A stretch of DNA of 30,738 bases, taken from the NCBI GenBank assembly GCA_002840115.1, contig PGZG01000002.1, positions 1 through 30,738 of the forward strand, given 5' to 3'. Positions 29,674-30,738 of this stretch are shown one piece after another. Numbering within the stretch: the stretch's first letter is position 1; every line of letters begins with the position of its first letter. The notes beneath the pieces are model-generated. The model was not told the origin of the DNA and ran no database searches. It saw only the letters and a list, made by a program, of their open reading frames with translations. Made by a program: the position numbers and the translations under genes. The stretch comes from Gammaproteobacteria bacterium HGW-Gammaproteobacteria-14. GTDB lineage: Bacteria; Pseudomonadota; Gammaproteobacteria; Pseudomonadales; Alcanivoracaceae.

Positions 29674-30738
29674 ATGACAGATATGCCATTTACCACCTTG
29701 TCCCTGTCCCAGAGTATGTTGGAGACTTTGGAATCCCTTGGTTATCGGGCCATGACACCGGTGCAGGAGCAGGCTCTGCCGGCGATTCTTGCCGGGCAGG
29801 ACGTCATCGCTCAGGCCAGTACGGGCACTGGTAAAACGGCGGCGTTTGCGATTGGTCTGCTGCGAGGGATAGATGCGGCACAGCGTACCTGTCAGGCGCT
29901 GGTGTTATGCCCCACTCGAGAGCTGGCGGATCAGGTTGCCCGTGAAGTGCGGCGTCTGGCTCGCAATGAGAATGGGTTGAGGGTGGTGATTCTTTCCGGG
30001 GGCTTGCCGATGGGGCCACAGACCGCAGCGCTGGAAAATGGTGCCCATGTGATTGTGGGGACCCCAGGGCGGGTATTGAAGCACCTGAGCAAGGACTCCC
30101 TTCAGCTCAGTGCTCTCAAGGTGCTGGTTCTTGATGAGGCGGACCGCATGCTGGATATGGGGTTCTTTGACAGTATTGCCGATATTGTTCGTCAGGCCCC
30201 TGTCACACGGCAGACACTGCTGTTTTCTGCCACATATCCGGCTTCTATCGGTGCTTTGGCGGCCCGGGTAATGCGTGAGCCACAGCGTGTTGATGTCGCC
30301 CAATTAGATGATAACTCTCTGATTGAGCAGCGATTTTATGAAATTGCTGATTCTGAGCGCGCTGATACATTGCTTAAGCTGTTGGCCTGCTATCGTCCGC
30401 AGACCTGTTTGGTGTTCTGTGTGACCCGGCAGCAGTGCCAGACGTTGGCTGATGCCCTGTGCCGTCAAGGTATTGCCGCTGCGGCATTGCATGGTGATAT
30501 GGAGCAAAAGGATCGTGACCAAACTCTGGTGCAGTTTGCCAACGGCAGTGCCTGCATTTTAGTGGCTACCGATGTTGCCGCCCGCGGCCTGGACATCAGC
30601 AGCGTCGATGCCGTATTTAATTACCAGCTGGCACATGATGCCGACACCCATACTCACCGTATTGGCCGCACCGGACGTGCTGGCCAAAGCGGCATGGCAT
30701 TAAGCTTATTTACCGCCAGCGATGCCGGCAAGCTGATC
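29674..30738 (+). CDS. dbpA: ATP-dependent RNA helicase DbpA (cut by window edge)
   Basis: The first 355 codons are present. This DEAD-box helicase acts in 50S subunit assembly, where DbpA recognises hairpin 92 of 23S rRNA. The motifs seen are Q-motif SLGYRAMTPVQ, Walker A ASTGTGKT (48-55), PTREL, SGG, TPGR, DEAD (154-157), SAT (FSATYPAS), VATDVAARGLDIS and HRIGRTGRAG. The very short N-terminus, beginning FTTLSLSQSMLETLESLGY, is DbpA-like and separates it from RhlE or DeaD. The specific C-terminal RNA-binding domain lies beyond the window, so that assignment rests on the N-terminal part and the rhlE-unlike length. The ATG at 29674 is chosen; ATG 29683 is possible. Confidence 0.9.
   Translation, partial: MTDMPFTTLSLSQSMLETLESLGYRAMTPVQEQALPAILAGQDVIAQASTGTGKTAAFAIGLLRGIDAAQRTCQALVLCPTRELADQVAREVRRLARNENGLRVVILSGGLPMGPQTAALENGAHVIVGTPGRVLKHLSKDSLQLSALKVLVLDEADRMLDMGFFDSIADIVRQAPVTRQTLLFSATYPASIGALAARVMREPQRVDVAQLDDNSLIEQRFYEIADSERADTLLKLLACYRPQTCLVFCVTRQQCQTLADALCRQGIAAAALHGDMEQKDRDQTLVQFANGSACILVATDVAARGLDISSVDAVFNYQLAHDADTHTHRIGRTGRAGQSGMALSLFTASDAGKLI

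Noticed and set aside
1..30738. Search for CRISPR arrays, tRNA/rRNA genes, insertion sequences, phage genes or a defence island
   Set aside because: No regularly spaced repeats, cloverleaf sequences, transposase motifs or nuclease/helicase defence sets were seen. Both helicases are housekeeping DEAD-box proteins.

Overview
The window looks like chromosomal DNA from a Gammaproteobacterium, probably a free-living or marine relative of the Pseudomonas/Oceanospirillales/Alcanivorax-type lineages. This rests on the gene families: a DeaD/CsdA helicase with a DbpA-type RNA-binding tail, DbpA itself, the divergent fpr/finR-type pair, DUF1631 next to a PilZ protein, a lipase-chaperone-like protein, and DUF1415 next to a MOSC protein. 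The genus cannot be fixed from sequence alone. I see no rRNA, tRNA, CRISPR array, insertion sequence or phage gene. Base composition looks even, apart from a suspicious junction near position 600.

Layout. Positions 1-600 hold the start of a short-chain-dehydrogenase-like gene and a TetR gene that has lost its N-terminus. At about 595-602 the TetR gene is joined head-to-head to a cyclopropane-synthase-like methyltransferase that has also lost its N-terminus, so this is a deletion scar or an assembly chimera. Positions 1391-4407 hold a histidine kinase facing its probable OmpR-type partner, with a diguanylate cyclase upstream of the regulator. Positions 4670-6409 hold deaD with a strong terminator. 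Positions 6506-8457 hold a conserved unknown protein and a membrane fatty acid desaturase. Positions 8641-10997 hold a secreted sphingomyelinase-type phosphodiesterase translationally coupled to a lipase-chaperone (Lif) homologue; this is the most unusual unit in the window. Positions 11283-13777 hold a nitroreductase, a FinR-like LysR regulator and ferredoxin-NADP reductase. Positions 14025-16184 hold DUF1631 and PilZ, followed by an Fe-S type CysH and a 7TM-sensor diguanylate cyclase on the opposite strand.

Positions 19276-21859 hold a PlsC-like acyltransferase, a hotdog thioesterase, an unknown 224-residue protein and a glycine-zipper envelope protein. Positions 21902-28477 hold two efflux systems transcribed away from each other: tetR-ABC ATPase-ABC permease leftward, and a lipoprotein membrane-fusion protein plus RND pump rightward. 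A doubled TGACA/TGTCA operator lies over the rightward promoter. The window ends with DUF1415 and MOSC (leftward) and dbpA (rightward, cut by the window edge).

Themes. Cyclic-di-GMP signalling recurs (two GGDEF enzymes, each with an intact I-site, and one PilZ protein). Lipid chemistry also recurs (desaturase, methyltransferase remnant, sphingomyelinase, acyltransferase, thioesterase). All functions are inferred from motifs read by eye; no database search was run.
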